DNA of 64,000 nucleotides from 62-47 sp051954235 (GCA_051954235.1 JBQCHY010000065.1:68816-132815), one strand, 5' to 3'. Numbered from the stretch's first letter, positions 18,237 to 27,857 are shown. Made by a program: numbers and translations. The notes: generated from the sequence alone by a model not told the origin.

Positions 18237-19370
18237 TTAATGTTTGGCAAACGCCTCGCGATACCCGGCGATCACGCCTTCGACCATGCTATTCTGCGAA
18301 AAATGTAGGAAAATCCGCTCGCGCAGGGCTTTCGCGCGCGCCAGCGTGGCATCACGATCCGCCATCGCCGCCGTGATCGCGGTGGCGATCGCGCTTGGTG
18401 CATTGGGGGCGAACAACGCATCGTGATGAGGGCCGAAAATCTCCGGAATGCCACCGACATTGGCGGCAATCATCGGGATGCCGGCGGCGGCTGCCTCGAT
18501 CACCACATAGGGCATGGAATCGCCGCGCGACGGGACAACCAGCAGGCGGCCTTGCGCGAAGCCGTGGCGAGCCTGGACATGTCCAACAAAGCGAACAGCC
18601 TGGGTCAGGCCGAGCCGTTCGACCTGTGCCTTGATCGTGGCGGTTTCCTCGCCGTCGCCGGCGAGCGTCAGCGTCACCGGGTTGCCGCCGGCGCGGAGCT
18701 CGGCCACGGCATCGACCAGCAAATCGGCCCCTTTGATGTGGCGAAATTCGCCGACATAGACCACATCGGTCGCGTCGCTCGCCACGGTGATCGGATCGAA
18801 TTCCCGCGCGGTCACGCCATTGAAGACGCAGCGCACTAGTCCAGCCGGCGTGCCGATGACGCGCTGGAAGGTGTCGCGCGCGAACATGCTTTCGAACAGA
18901 AATAGATCGATACGGTTCATCAGCGCGCGTTCGAGACGGCTGTAGAAGGCGCCCGCCAGCGTATTCGGCGGGAAGTGCAGCGAGCCGCCGTGCGGGGTGT
19001 AGACGTGGATGGCGCCATTGGTGCGCGGCGTCAGGTTGATGAAGACGCCGGCCTTCGCGCCGTGGCCGTGCAGCACCTGCGGTTTCAGGTCGTTCGCGAG
19101 CTTGCGGAACCTGAGCCACGCCGTCAGATCCGCGGGGTGCGGTTGGCGGTGGATGGCGATGCGGTGCACGCCGAGTTTCAGCCGCGGAGCGATCTCCGCG
19201 AGCAGCGCGTCGGCCCGGGCGCCGCCGGTCAGGCTGTCGGCGATGATGCCGACGTGATGGCCGCGATCGATCTGGCCGTTGGCCACATCGAGGATGTGCC
19301 GGATGATGCCGCCCACCGGCGCGCGAACCGCGTGAAGGATGCGCAGCGGCTCACTGGATATCTCGGGCAT
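18237..19370 (-). CDS. Glycosyltransferase family 4 protein
   Basis: GT-B-fold glycosyltransferase of 377 residues, cytosolic. The N-terminal domain has RAPVGGIIRHILDVANGQ, HGHGAKAG and YTPHGGSLHFPPNTLAG; the C-terminal domain has VYVGEFRHIKGADLLVDA, GDGEE, and the donor-site motif VPSRGDSMPYVVIEAAAAG (an E-x7-E type motif) followed by NVGGIPEIF. It probably adds a sugar to the lipid-linked unit begun by the neighbouring WcaJ-type enzyme. It ends 102 bp upstream of that gene and begins 2 bp after the wza-like gene stop, so these genes form an operon. Confidence 0.92.
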   Translation of the reverse strand: MPEISSEPLRILHAVRAPVGGIIRHILDVANGQIDRGHHVGIIADSLTGGARADALLAEIAPRLKLGVHRIAIHRQPHPADLTAWLRFRKLANDLKPQVLHGHGAKAGVFINLTPRTNGAIHVYTPHGGSLHFPPNTLAGAFYSRLERALMNRIDLFLFESMFARDTFQRVIGTPAGLVRCVFNGVTAREFDPITVASDATDVVYVGEFRHIKGADLLVDAVAELRAGGNPVTLTLAGDGEETATIKAQVERLGLTQAVRFVGHVQARHGFAQGRLLVVPSRGDSMPYVVIEAAAAGIPMIAANVGGIPEIFGPHHDALFAPNAPSAIATAITAAMADRDATLARAKALRERIFLHFSQNSMVEGVIAGYREAFAKH

Positions 19371-19372
19371 TG

Positions 19373-20146
19373 TCAGAACCAGCGCTCGCCGACGACGATG
19401 GTGTCGCCCGGATTGATCGGGGTGGCGGGGGACACCACGGCGCGCATGGTGCCGGCGCTCGAGGTGTGGGTGAGGGTGACGCTGTCGCGCTTGGCGCGCG
19501 GCGAGAAGCCGCCGGCAATCGCCACCGCGCTCTCCGCCGTCATGTTCGGCACATAAGGATACTGGCCGGGCGCGGCGACCTCGCCGAGGATGAAGAACGG
19601 GCGATAGGCTTCGATCTCGGCGGCGACATAAGGCTCGCGGATATAGCCGTTGCGCAGGCGGTCGCCGACGCGGCTCGCGAGTTGCGCCGGCGTCAGCCCG
19701 CGCGCCTGCACCGAGCCGATCAACGGCATGGTGATGGCGCCGGAGGCGCCGACCGCATAGGAGTTGGTCAGGCCTTCCTGGCCGTAAACGACAATGCGCA
19801 GCTTATCGCCGGCATCGAGGCGGTAGTCGGAATCATAGGCCGGCACCGTCATACGCGGGCCGTAAGCCGCACGGGCCGGGATCACGCGCGGGCCGGGGGC
19901 CGCCGCATAGCGCGGATAAGCGGTGGAGGCAAAGCTGTTGCGCATCGCTGCGATGGCGCCACCCGAAGAGGTCGCAGCCGGACGCGCGGCATAAGCAGGC
20001 GGCGGCCCAGCGGGTGTGCTGCCATACGCGAGGCGGTCGAGGTCGCTCGGTGGATGTCCGCTCGCCACCGGTCCCCGCCGATGCATGCAGCCAGACAGCG
20101 CGACCGTGCTGAGCAGGCAGAGAGCAATGGCGCGATAGCCGGACAT
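19373..20146 (-). CDS. Wza-type polysaccharide export lipoprotein
   Basis: Outer membrane polysaccharide export (OMA) family protein, 257 residues. The signal peptide ends in the lipobox ALSGC (Cys at about residue 20), followed by a Pro/Ala-rich spacer and the export domain YRLDAGDKLRIVVYGQEGLTNSY, GAITMPLIGSVQARGLTPAQLA, and a second beta-grasp unit with FFILGEVAAPGQYPY and AVAIAGGFSPRA. It is shorter than E. coli Wza (about 380 residues) and has only one SLBB-like unit. It is divergent from the Wzc/GumC-like gene across a 167-bp promoter region, the usual export pair. Confidence 0.92.
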   Translation of the reverse strand: MSGYRAIALCLLSTVALSGCMHRRGPVASGHPPSDLDRLAYGSTPAGPPPAYAARPAATSSGGAIAAMRNSFASTAYPRYAAAPGPRVIPARAAYGPRMTVPAYDSDYRLDAGDKLRIVVYGQEGLTNSYAVGASGAITMPLIGSVQARGLTPAQLASRVGDRLRNGYIREPYVAAEIEAYRPFFILGEVAAPGQYPYVPNMTAESAVAIAGGFSPRAKRDSVTLTHTSSAGTMRAVVSPATPINPGDTIVVGERWF

Positions 20147-20313
20147 GACGCGATCCTATTGGAGAGTGACGCGATTAAGTCCCCCTATGGTTAAAAAAAC
20201 ATGACCTCACGGCGGTTCGTGACCGAGTGCCCGGAAGCCGGATTAACCGCGCGGAAACCATAATGGTCTCTACTCGCGGGCGGCGTGAGTCGTGGCGCCG
20301 GTAGGAGCATTCC

Positions 20314-22533
20314 ATGCGGTTCGATCTCTGGAACAAAATCAAGGGCAGGTTGCCGGCCCGTCAGCCGCGCGTTGCCACCGTGATCGCACCGAAGCCGGCA
20401 ACCAAAATCGAGCCTGAATCCAAGCCGTCGACAGCGCCGATCCGTTCGCTTCAAGCCGCAGAATATGGCGATCTCGACATGCGCGTGATCTGGCGCGCGA
20501 TCGTTGCGAAAAAGAACTTCATCATCATGCCGACCTTGCTGGCGGCGGTGGTATCGCTCGCCGTCGTCAATATGATTACGCCGCTCTACAAATCCGAGAC
20601 GCGTGTGCTGGTGGACGGACGCGAGAACGTGTTCCTGCGCCCCAATGGCGAGCGCCCCGAAGAGCGCAACGCGCTCGATCCCGAAGCCGTCACCAGCCAG
20701 GTACAATTGCTTCTGTCGCGCGATCTGGCGCGCATGGTGATCAAGCAGAACAAGCTGGCCGAGCGTGCCGAATTCGATCCGGTGCTGAGCGGAATCTCAC
20801 CGGTGAAAATGGTGCTCGGCCTGTTCGGTATCGGTCGCGATCCTTTCCGGATGACGCCGGAAGAGCGCGTGCTCGATGCCTATTACGATCGGCTGACGGC
20901 TTTCGCCGTCGACAAGTCGCGGGTCATGGTCGTCGAATTCCAGTCGCGCGATCCGGAATTGGCCGCGCGGGTCGCCAATTCCATCGCCGACAATTATCTC
21001 ATCCTGCAGCAGAACGCGCGGCAGCAGCAGGCCAAGGCGGCAAGCCAATGGCTGTCGGGCGAGATCGATAGCCTGCGAAAGAAGGTGGCTGACGCCGAGC
21101 AGCGCGCCGAGGCGTTTCGCTCGAAATCCAGTCTGTTCGTCGGCACCAACAACACCACGCTGTCCAATCAGCAGCTCGGCGAATTCAATACGCAGTTGAA
21201 CAACGCGCGGGCGCTGAAGTCCGATGCCGAATCCAAGGCGCGTCTGATCCGCGACATGCTCAAGTCCGGCAAACCGATCGAAGCGTCGGAAGTGTTGAAC
21301 TCTGAATTGATCCGCCGTCTGTCCGAACAGCGGGTGACGCTACGTGCCCAACTCGCCGAGCAATCGTCGACCTTGCTCGACGGCCATCCCCGCATCAAGG
21401 AACTGAAGGCGCAGATCGCCGATCTCGACAAGCAGATCCGCGAGGAAGCCGGCAAGCTGTCACGCTCGCTGGAAAACGATGCCCGCATCGCCGAAGCGCG
21501 GGTCGAAAACCTCAGTGCCAATCTCGATCAGCTCAAGCGTCAGGCGACCTCGACCAACGGTCAGGATGTCCAGCTTCGCGCGCTCGATCGCGAGGCCAAG
21601 GCCGAACGTGATCTCCTCGAATCTTATCTTGCCAAGTATCGCGAAGCGACTGCGCGCGAAAGCATCGATGCCGCGCCGGCCGATGGCCGCATCATTTCCC
21701 GCGCGATCGTCTCCAATACCCCGAACTATCCGAAGAAGCTGCCGATCGTTCTGATCGCCACGCTGGCGACGCTGATGTTGACGACGGGTTATGTCGTCAG
21801 CAGAGAGCTGCTGCGGATGACGTCGCCGCGTGCATCGATGGCTGTCGCTCCGATGACTGCACCGTCGATGATGGCGGCTATGCCGGAGGCGGCCGCGCCA
21901 CTGCCTGCGGTCCATGAGGCGAGCGGGTCGGGTGTTAATGAACTCGAACAACTCGTGATCGACCTGCAGAAGCCTGGCGCCGCTTCGCGCAAGCTCACGG
22001 TTCTCGGCTCCGGGTCGGCGGAAAAGACCAGCCGCACCGCGCTCGCATTGGCGCGGCTGTTGGCGCGAAGCGCCAAGGTCGTGTTGGTCGATCTGTCGGC
22101 GTCCTCGCCGGTGGTGAGGGCGGCTTCGATTGACGGTGCCGCGCCCGGCCTCACGGATCTGATGCTGGGCGAAGCCTCCTTCGGTCAAGTCATCAGCAAG
22201 GATCGTGTCTCGTCGCTGAATTTGGTGACGGCGGGGCGCGCCGGCGCTGACCGTGCGCTGTTGCAATCGCCGCGCCTGACGTTGGCGCTCGATGCGCTGC
22301 TGCAAGCCTATGATCATGTCGTACTGGATGCAGGTGCTGCCGACGATCTGCCGGCGGCCCTGTTGACGGCCGGTGCACGGGCCATCGTGGTTCCCGACGG
22401 CGCTACGAGCGTCGACGCGCGCCAATCGATGTCCGATCAGTTGCGGGCGGTGGGGTTCGGCAACGTCACCATGCTCAGCCAGGCGGTGCCCATCGATTTC
22501 GGCGAGCGCGGACCGCGCTTCGTCGCAGCGTGA
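20314..22533 (+). CDS. Wzc/GumC-type polysaccharide co-polymerase with degenerate kinase domain
   Basis: Chain-length and export protein of 739 residues. There are two membrane helices (about 69-88 and 475-495) flanking a large periplasmic coiled-coil region (DSLRKKVADAEQRAEAF and similar), plus a C-terminal cytosolic CpsD-like domain (about 545-739). In bacterial tyrosine kinases the Walker A is GxxxxGK[ST]; here the aligned segment reads GSGSAEKTS, with Glu for the Gly before Lys. The Walker A' reads VVLVDLSAS, losing the DADxR pattern, and no C-terminal Tyr cluster exists. It therefore probably assembles and gates export without autophosphorylation. It pairs with the divergent Wza-like lipoprotein. 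Confidence 0.9.
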   Translation: MRFDLWNKIKGRLPARQPRVATVIAPKPATKIEPESKPSTAPIRSLQAAEYGDLDMRVIWRAIVAKKNFIIMPTLLAAVVSLAVVNMITPLYKSETRVLVDGRENVFLRPNGERPEERNALDPEAVTSQVQLLLSRDLARMVIKQNKLAERAEFDPVLSGISPVKMVLGLFGIGRDPFRMTPEERVLDAYYDRLTAFAVDKSRVMVVEFQSRDPELAARVANSIADNYLILQQNARQQQAKAASQWLSGEIDSLRKKVADAEQRAEAFRSKSSLFVGTNNTTLSNQQLGEFNTQLNNARALKSDAESKARLIRDMLKSGKPIEASEVLNSELIRRLSEQRVTLRAQLAEQSSTLLDGHPRIKELKAQIADLDKQIREEAGKLSRSLENDARIAEARVENLSANLDQLKRQATSTNGQDVQLRALDREAKAERDLLESYLAKYREATARESIDAAPADGRIISRAIVSNTPNYPKKLPIVLIATLATLMLTTGYVVSRELLRMTSPRASMAVAPMTAPSMMAAMPEAAAPLPAVHEASGSGVNELEQLVIDLQKPGAASRKLTVLGSGSAEKTSRTALALARLLARSAKVVLVDLSASSPVVRAASIDGAAPGLTDLMLGEASFGQVISKDRVSSLNLVTAGRAGADRALLQSPRLTLALDALLQAYDHVVLDAGAADDLPAALLTAGARAIVVPDGATSVDARQSMSDQLRAVGFGNVTMLSQAVPIDFGERGPRFVAA

Positions 22534-22539
22534 AATACT

Positions 22540-23736
22540 CTAGCGGTTCAGTGAGCCGCGGATGGTCTGCGCGGCTTTCATCAACGCCGGCGTCTGCTTC
22601 ACCAGGCGCTTGAGGTGAGCCATGGCTGAAAGGCCGCTCGCCGCCATCTTGCCGCGTGCGTTGAGGCCGATGAAGCTGTCGAAGATCGGTTCGTCGTTTT
22701 TGCAGAACAAGCGCTTGTACTCGTCCGAGCCGATGCCGAGATCGATCGCGCTATATTTCAGCGCCGCATAATGATCGACGATGTAGCGCATCAGGATCAG
22801 GCCAGGGCTGAAGTGGGCGATGGCAGACAACGTATAGGTGTTGAACATCATCGAGAAGCGGTCACCATCGGCAACGCCGGCGTAGATGGCGATCACCTCT
22901 TCGTCGCATACCAGCGCGTGAATCTCGATCGCGTGGCCGCCATCCGCAAGCTTCGTATGGCAGGCGCCGCGGATGAAACTCTCGACGCCGGGATCGGCGA
23001 AGACATTGGGGAGCTTCTGCAAAGCCATCCGTTGCGGCTTGATGGCGAAGAACGCATCGAGCAGCCGGGCGATGTCGGCATCGGTTTCCGCCTTGAGATA
23101 GCGGTAGCCGGGAAGCGCTTGCAGCTTCTTCTCTTTGCTTTTCAAGCGGCGGCGGAACGAGTTGCTGATGAGCGCGGTCGGCGCTGCGTTGACCTCGATC
23201 GCCATCAGCGGGCAGCCGTTGACCGCAGCTTGGGTGGGCAACAACGCCATCGGGTTGGCGAGGTTATGCCAGTGTCGCGGTTGCCGGGCGAGCGCGAGGG
23301 TATCGATCGAGAGCGCGGGTGCGCGCAGCGCATCGAGCACCACGTCGATATCGCCGCGCGTCGCGGTGGCGAGAAAATCGCGACGGCAGATTGGCATGTT
23401 GAAGGTGATGTGTTTGTCGCCGAGAAAGCTCGCGACCCCGACGCCATGATCGCGCTGAATGCCGAGCGGCAACAGCATCAGCGGTTCACGGTACGCATCA
23501 CGCGCGACCGCGATGATCGGTTCGATACCGGTTTCGGTGCCGACGTGGTTTTGCCAATTGGCGAGCAAGTCGAAGCGCTGATAGGGCGTCAGCACGGAGC
23601 CGGGACCTTCAAGGCGACGCCAGGTCTGCTCCGCAGCAGTCATGTTGCGAAAAATCTCGACCTCCGCCACCCGCGTGGCTTCGGCCTGCGCGCGGGCTTC
23701 GGTTGCCCGGCTCTCGATGACAGCCGCCATGGTCAT
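22540..23736 (-). CDS. CelD/BcsL-type GNAT acetyltransferase
   Basis: Protein of 398 residues with the FemAB/CelD-like GNAT architecture found in polysaccharide loci. The N-terminal part has RLEGPGSVLTPYQRFDLLAN, the middle FRRRLKSKEKKLQALPG, and the C-terminal acyltransferase half LVCDEEVIAIYAGVADGDRF, FSPGLILMRYIVDHYAA and YSAIDLGIGSDEYKRLFC. It likely adds an acyl group to a sugar or precursor of the nearby exopolysaccharide; the substrate is inferred only. The start at 23736 is chosen because AGGG lies nine bases upstream; the frame is open to 23805. It is convergent with the GumC-like gene, with a 6-bp gap. Confidence 0.82.
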   Translation of the reverse strand: MTMAAVIESRATEARAQAEATRVAEVEIFRNMTAAEQTWRRLEGPGSVLTPYQRFDLLANWQNHVGTETGIEPIIAVARDAYREPLMLLPLGIQRDHGVGVASFLGDKHITFNMPICRRDFLATATRGDIDVVLDALRAPALSIDTLALARQPRHWHNLANPMALLPTQAAVNGCPLMAIEVNAAPTALISNSFRRRLKSKEKKLQALPGYRYLKAETDADIARLLDAFFAIKPQRMALQKLPNVFADPGVESFIRGACHTKLADGGHAIEIHALVCDEEVIAIYAGVADGDRFSMMFNTYTLSAIAHFSPGLILMRYIVDHYAALKYSAIDLGIGSDEYKRLFCKNDEPIFDSFIGLNARGKMAASGLSAMAHLKRLVKQTPALMKAAQTIRGSLNR

Positions 23737-23859
23737 ACGCACACCCTGTCCGTTAAGACATTTTTCATGTCTCTTGTTGCCGGAACCTTGGCAAACAAAC
23801 GTCAATAAAGCGTAAGGGGGATTGTGGAGTCGCCGCCACGCGGCACCTGGAAGAGCCGC

Positions 23860-24072
23860 TTAGACCTCAGGATCGGGCCGCGACATCCAACTGATGATCG
23901 GCATCGCCGGCAGCACCCAACCGATGCCGGCTACAACATAGAAAATCGCCTGATACCATCCGGAAGCAGCCAGCCACGGCGTCTGCGCGATGGTCATGCC
24001 GAGCAGCGACCACACCACCACGAGGATGAGCAGGGCGATCGTGCCGAGGAATTTCCGGGTGCGGATGGTCAT
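23860..24072 (-). CDS. DUF2842 small membrane protein
   Basis: A 70-residue protein with two predicted membrane helices (about 7-27 and 42-63), beginning MTIRTRKFLGTIALLILVVV and containing WYQAIFYVVAGIGWVLPAMP. This pattern is the alphaproteobacterial DUF2842 family, of unknown function. It is divergent from heme A synthase. The position next to ctaA may reflect respiratory membrane biogenesis, but that is only context. Confidence 0.85.
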   Translation of the reverse strand: MTIRTRKFLGTIALLILVVVWSLLGMTIAQTPWLAASGWYQAIFYVVAGIGWVLPAMPIISWMSRPDPEV

Positions 24073-24176
24073 GACGCGAACGTGTAGAGATTGCCCGCCG
24101 TTAGATCAAGCGCGGCTTGCACCGCCCGGCCGCGAGGCTATAACCAACGCAAAATTGCTCTCAAATTGCGGCTGAA

Positions 24177-25289
24177 ATGACCGAAATCCTGACTTCGGCG
24201 GAACCTGGCGCCAGCGCCGCGCCCGCGTGTATTCGCGCGGTGCGCTGGTGGCTCGTGATCGTGGCCGCCTTGATCGCGCTGATGGTGCTGGTGGGTGGAG
24301 CCACGCGTCTTACGGAATCCGGCCTGTCCATCGTCGAGTGGAAGCCGGTGACCGGAACGCTGCCGCCGCTCAGCGAGCAGCAATGGAACGAGGCGTTCGA
24401 GGGCTACAAGGCGATCCCGCAGTATCGCGAACTCAATTCCGGCATGACGCTGCATGAGTTCAAGACCATCTTCTGGTGGGAATGGAGCCATCGTCTGCTC
24501 GGGCGAGTGATCGGTCTGGTCTACCTGTTGCCGTTCCTGTGGTTCATGTGGCGCGGCTTTCTGCCGGGCGACTTGAAACGTCGGCTATGGGGCATCTTCG
24601 CGCTCGGCGCATTGCAGGGCGCGGTGGGCTGGTGGATGGTCGCGTCCGGCCTGACCCAGCGCGTCGAAGTCTCGCAATATCGATTGGCGACGCATTTGAT
24701 GCTGGCGCTGCTGATCTTCGCGGCGATTGTCTGGACGCTACGGCGACTGTCGGAGCATCCGCGCGTTTCAGGCGCCGCGCGGCTGAAGGTGACGAGCGCG
24801 GTGCTGCTCGGGCTGGTGTTCCTACAACTCTATCTTGGCGCGCTGGTGGCGGGGCTGCGCGCCGGAAAGGTGTTCAACACCTGGCCGCTGATCGACGGCG
24901 GTTTCATTCCGAGTGCGGCGCGGCTGTTCTTCGAACAGCCATGGTGGCGCAACCTGTTCGACAATACGCTAACGGTGCAATTCAATCACCGCATGGTGGC
25001 CTATACATTGTGGGTGGTCGCGATCCTGCATCTCGTCGATGCGATCCGTTCGCGCGCCGGCAACGCCGTGGTCAACGGTGCGTCGTGGCTCGCGCTCGCT
25101 ATGACGATGCAGGCGACGCTCGGCATTCTGACGCTGCTGCATCAGGTGCCGATCTCGCTCGGGCTGGCGCATCAAGGCGTCGCCATCGTGGTGTTGACGC
25201 TGGCGATCGCGCAGGTCGAGCGGCTGAGTGTGCCGTCGCTTGTACGTGAGACGAAGATATCGCCGCTCACTGCCGGCGTGGCGCGCTGA
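24177..25289 (+). CDS. ctaA: Heme A synthase (COX15/CtaA)
   Basis: Oxidises the C8 methyl of heme O to make heme A for aa3-type cytochrome oxidase; inner membrane, eight helices. The 370-residue protein has all four heme-ligand His motifs: WWEWSHRLLGRVIGL, RLATHLMLALL, FNHRMVAYTLW and LAHQGVAIVVL. The N-terminal LVGGATRLTESGLSIVEWKPVTG segment is characteristic of the proteobacterial COX15 class. The ATG at 24177 follows directly on the promoter gap shared with the DUF2842 gene; no strong Shine-Dalgarno is seen. Confidence 0.96.
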   Translation: MTEILTSAEPGASAAPACIRAVRWWLVIVAALIALMVLVGGATRLTESGLSIVEWKPVTGTLPPLSEQQWNEAFEGYKAIPQYRELNSGMTLHEFKTIFWWEWSHRLLGRVIGLVYLLPFLWFMWRGFLPGDLKRRLWGIFALGALQGAVGWWMVASGLTQRVEVSQYRLATHLMLALLIFAAIVWTLRRLSEHPRVSGAARLKVTSAVLLGLVFLQLYLGALVAGLRAGKVFNTWPLIDGGFIPSAARLFFEQPWWRNLFDNTLTVQFNHRMVAYTLWVVAILHLVDAIRSRAGNAVVNGASWLALAMTMQATLGILTLLHQVPISLGLAHQGVAIVVLTLAIAQVERLSVPSLVRETKISPLTAGVAR

Positions 25290-25457
25290 GTGGAGCTATT
25301 CTAATCTTCAAATTATGCAGAAACCCGCTGTTTGCAGGGATTATCTGCACCGACGCGGCGATGACGATCTTGTGTGCCGGTGGTTTGCTTCCGCGCAACA
25401 CATTCGAGGGGTAGAACGAGCATCGTTTTGTCGATCCGTTCATCCGAGAGCCAGGTC

Positions 25458-26270
25458 ATGTCCAGCGCCTTCATTCAATCCGCAGTCATCCTGCTTCGCG
25501 AGGGGCTGGAGGCGATGCTGGTGATCGCGGCGCTCGCGGCCTATCTGACCAGGGCGGGCGGTGGCCATCGCGTCAAATCGCTTTACGCTGGCGCGCTTGC
25601 GGCGATCGGCGTCAGCATCATCGCGGCATGGCTGTTCGCGATGCTCAATTCGGGCCAGCACAGCGACCTGATGGAAGGCGTCATCATCCTGTTTGCCGCC
25701 GCGCTGATGCTCTACGTCTCCGGCTGGCTGATGGTGAAGCAGGATCCGCAGGGCTGGAAGGAATATCTCGCCCTCAAGGCCGACAATGCATTGGCGCAGG
25801 ACACCGCGTGGGCGGTGGCCGCGCTGGCGTTTCTGGCAGTATTTCGCGAGGGTGCGGAGACCGTGCTGTTCATCAACGCGCTCGCCACCACCGAGGGCGG
25901 CTGGAGTATCGGCCTGTTCGGCGGGCTTGCCGCGGCAACGCTGTGGCTCGCGGTGCTGTTTTACTTCATCAACCTGATCGCGCAGAAAATCCCGCTGCGG
26001 CCATTGTTCATCATCACCTCGGCATTCCTGTTCGCGATGGCGATCAAGTTCATCGGCGAGGCGGTACAGGAATTTCAGGAGCAGTCTATCCTGCCGTTCA
26101 CGCAGGTCGCGGGCGCGGATTGGCTCTCTACCGTGGGTCTTAATCCGACGGTGGAAGCCTTGTCGCTCCAGTTGTTGGTGATTTTATTCGCGCTCGCCAC
26201 CTATTCGCTGGTGGTGCGCAACAAGCGCCTGACGCGCATCGACAAGGCAGCGCGGGCAGGGAAGGCGTAG
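25458..26270 (+). CDS. FTR1 family iron permease
   Basis: High-affinity iron permease of the Ftr1/EfeU superfamily, 270 residues, about seven membrane helices. It carries both REGxE iron-binding motifs, LREGLEAML near residue 9 and FREGAETVLF near residue 132. The ATG at 25458 was chosen because the family begins with this helix; the frame is open to 25374. No EfeO or EfeB partner gene is adjacent, so the electron and iron delivery partners are elsewhere or absent. An intergenic repeat lies 47 bp downstream. Confidence 0.93.
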   Translation: MSSAFIQSAVILLREGLEAMLVIAALAAYLTRAGGGHRVKSLYAGALAAIGVSIIAAWLFAMLNSGQHSDLMEGVIILFAAALMLYVSGWLMVKQDPQGWKEYLALKADNALAQDTAWAVAALAFLAVFREGAETVLFINALATTEGGWSIGLFGGLAAATLWLAVLFYFINLIAQKIPLRPLFIITSAFLFAMAIKFIGEAVQEFQEQSILPFTQVAGADWLSTVGLNPTVEALSLQLLVILFALATYSLVVRNKRLTRIDKAARAGKA

Positions 26271-26316
26271 GGATGGAAACCGGAGTGATTTGCGTTTTTG
26301 ACGGAAACACTCAGTT

Positions 26317-26405
26317 CGTCATGCCCGGCCTTGTGCCGGGCATCCACGTCTTGAAGTCCTAGCAAGGTCAAAGACGTGGATGGCCGGGACGAGCCCGGCC
26401 ATGAC
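26317..26405. repeat. Intergenic palindromic repeat, family B (copy 1)
   Basis: Begins CGTCATGCCCGG and ends CCGGCCATGAC, with inner GGCATCCACGTCTT and AAGACGTGGATGGCC arms. It matches the copy at 42232-42324 over most of its length. It lies between convergent genes and folds into a strong stem. Confidence 0.88.
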
Positions 26406-26431
26406 AGTGGCTTTATTGCATAATGTTGGGG

Positions 26432-27712
26432 TTACGCCCGCAGTGCCTGATCGAGATCGGCGATGAGGTCTTCCTTGTCCTCGAGGCCGATGGAGAGGCG
26501 CACCAGATCCGGGCCGGCGCCGGCCTGAATCTTCTGCTCATCGGTGAGCTGGCTGTGCGTGGTCGACGCGGGATGAATCACCAGCGACCGCGTATCGCCG
26601 ATGTTGGCGAGATGCGAGAACAGCTTCAGATTGGACACGAGGCTGACGCCGGCGTCATAGCCGCCCTTGAGCGTGAAGGTGAACAGCGCGCCCGCGCCCT
26701 TCGGCGAATATTTGCGGGCGAGGTTGTTGTAACGGTTGCCGGCGAGGCCGGCATAGTTCACTTCGTTCACTGCCGGATGCGCCGACAGCCATTCGGCGAC
26801 CGCTTTGGCGTTGTCGCAATGCCTTTGCATCCGCAGCGGCAGCGTCTCGATGCCGGTCAGGAACAGGAAGGCGTTGAACGGCGACAGCGCCGCGCCGAGA
26901 TCGCGCAGGCCGAGCACTCGGCAAGCAATGGCGAAAGCAAAGTTGCCGAACGTCTCCTGCAACTTGATGCCGTGATATTCCGGGCGCGGCTCGCTCAGGA
27001 TCGGATACTTGTTGTCACGCGACCAGTCGAAGGTGCCGGCATCGACAATGATGCCGCCGATCGAATTGCCGTGGCCGCCAAGGAATTTCGTCAGCGAGTG
27101 AAGCACGATGTCGGCGCCGTGGTCGATCGGACGGATGAGATAGGGACTCGCCAGTGTGTTGTCGACGATCAGCGGTACGCCGGCCTTGCGCGCGACGGCG
27201 GAGATCGCCTCGATGTCGGTGACCGAGCCGCTGGGATTGGCGAGCGACTCGATGAAGATCGCCCTTGTGCGCGGCGTCACTGCGCGTTCAAACGTGGAAA
27301 TGTCATCCGGATCGGCCCACACCACGTTCCAGCCAAAACTCTTGAAGGCGTGCGAGAACTGGTTGATCGAGCCGCCATAGAGCTTGCGCGCGGCGATGAA
27401 TTCGTCGCCGGGCCGTAGCAACTGATGCAGCGCCGTGACCTGCGCGGCGTGGCCGGACGCCGTTGCCACCGCCGCCGTGCCGCCTTCGAGCGCTGCGACG
27501 CGCTCCTCCAGCACCGCGGTGGTCGGGTTGCCGAGGCGTGTATAGATGTTGCCGAACGCTTGCAGGCCGAACAGCGAGGCCGCGTGGTCGGCATCGTTGA
27601 AGACGAATGACGTGGTCTGATAGATCGGCGTATTGCGCGCGCCGGTGGTCGGGTCCGGCTGAGCGCCGGCATGGATCGCGAGCGTGGCAAATCCGGGAAG
27701 GCGGTCGGTCAT
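26432..27712 (-). CDS. metY: O-acetylhomoserine aminocarboxypropyltransferase (MetY type)
   Basis: PLP-dependent Cys/Met metabolism enzyme of 426 residues that makes homocysteine from O-acetylhomoserine and sulfide. Features: FATLAIHAGAQPDPTTGAR and TPIYQTTSFVF at the start, YTRLGNPT, ATASGHAAQ, and the PLP-lysine motif HSLTKFLGGHGNSIGG. The C-terminal SLVIHPASTTHSQL and GLVRLSIGLED-like segment is canonical. The length (about 425) and the YHGIKL region favour the O-acetylhomoserine sulfhydrylase branch over cystathionine enzymes of about 390 residues. Confidence 0.92.
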   Translation of the reverse strand: MTDRLPGFATLAIHAGAQPDPTTGARNTPIYQTTSFVFNDADHAASLFGLQAFGNIYTRLGNPTTAVLEERVAALEGGTAAVATASGHAAQVTALHQLLRPGDEFIAARKLYGGSINQFSHAFKSFGWNVVWADPDDISTFERAVTPRTRAIFIESLANPSGSVTDIEAISAVARKAGVPLIVDNTLASPYLIRPIDHGADIVLHSLTKFLGGHGNSIGGIIVDAGTFDWSRDNKYPILSEPRPEYHGIKLQETFGNFAFAIACRVLGLRDLGAALSPFNAFLFLTGIETLPLRMQRHCDNAKAVAEWLSAHPAVNEVNYAGLAGNRYNNLARKYSPKGAGALFTFTLKGGYDAGVSLVSNLKLFSHLANIGDTRSLVIHPASTTHSQLTDEQKIQAGAGPDLVRLSIGLEDKEDLIADLDQALRA

Positions 27713-27857
27713 TCTCAGGTCCTGTCTGCTTGAAAGGGTTTTGGCGGCCCGGCATGCTGCTGATCCGGCCGCGCGGCGTCAAGTCGGGCCGTGATCGCTG
27801 CGCGGATATGCTGAGTACCCTCAGTTGAAGGGAACAGAATGGCAGCGCCTTACGGCT

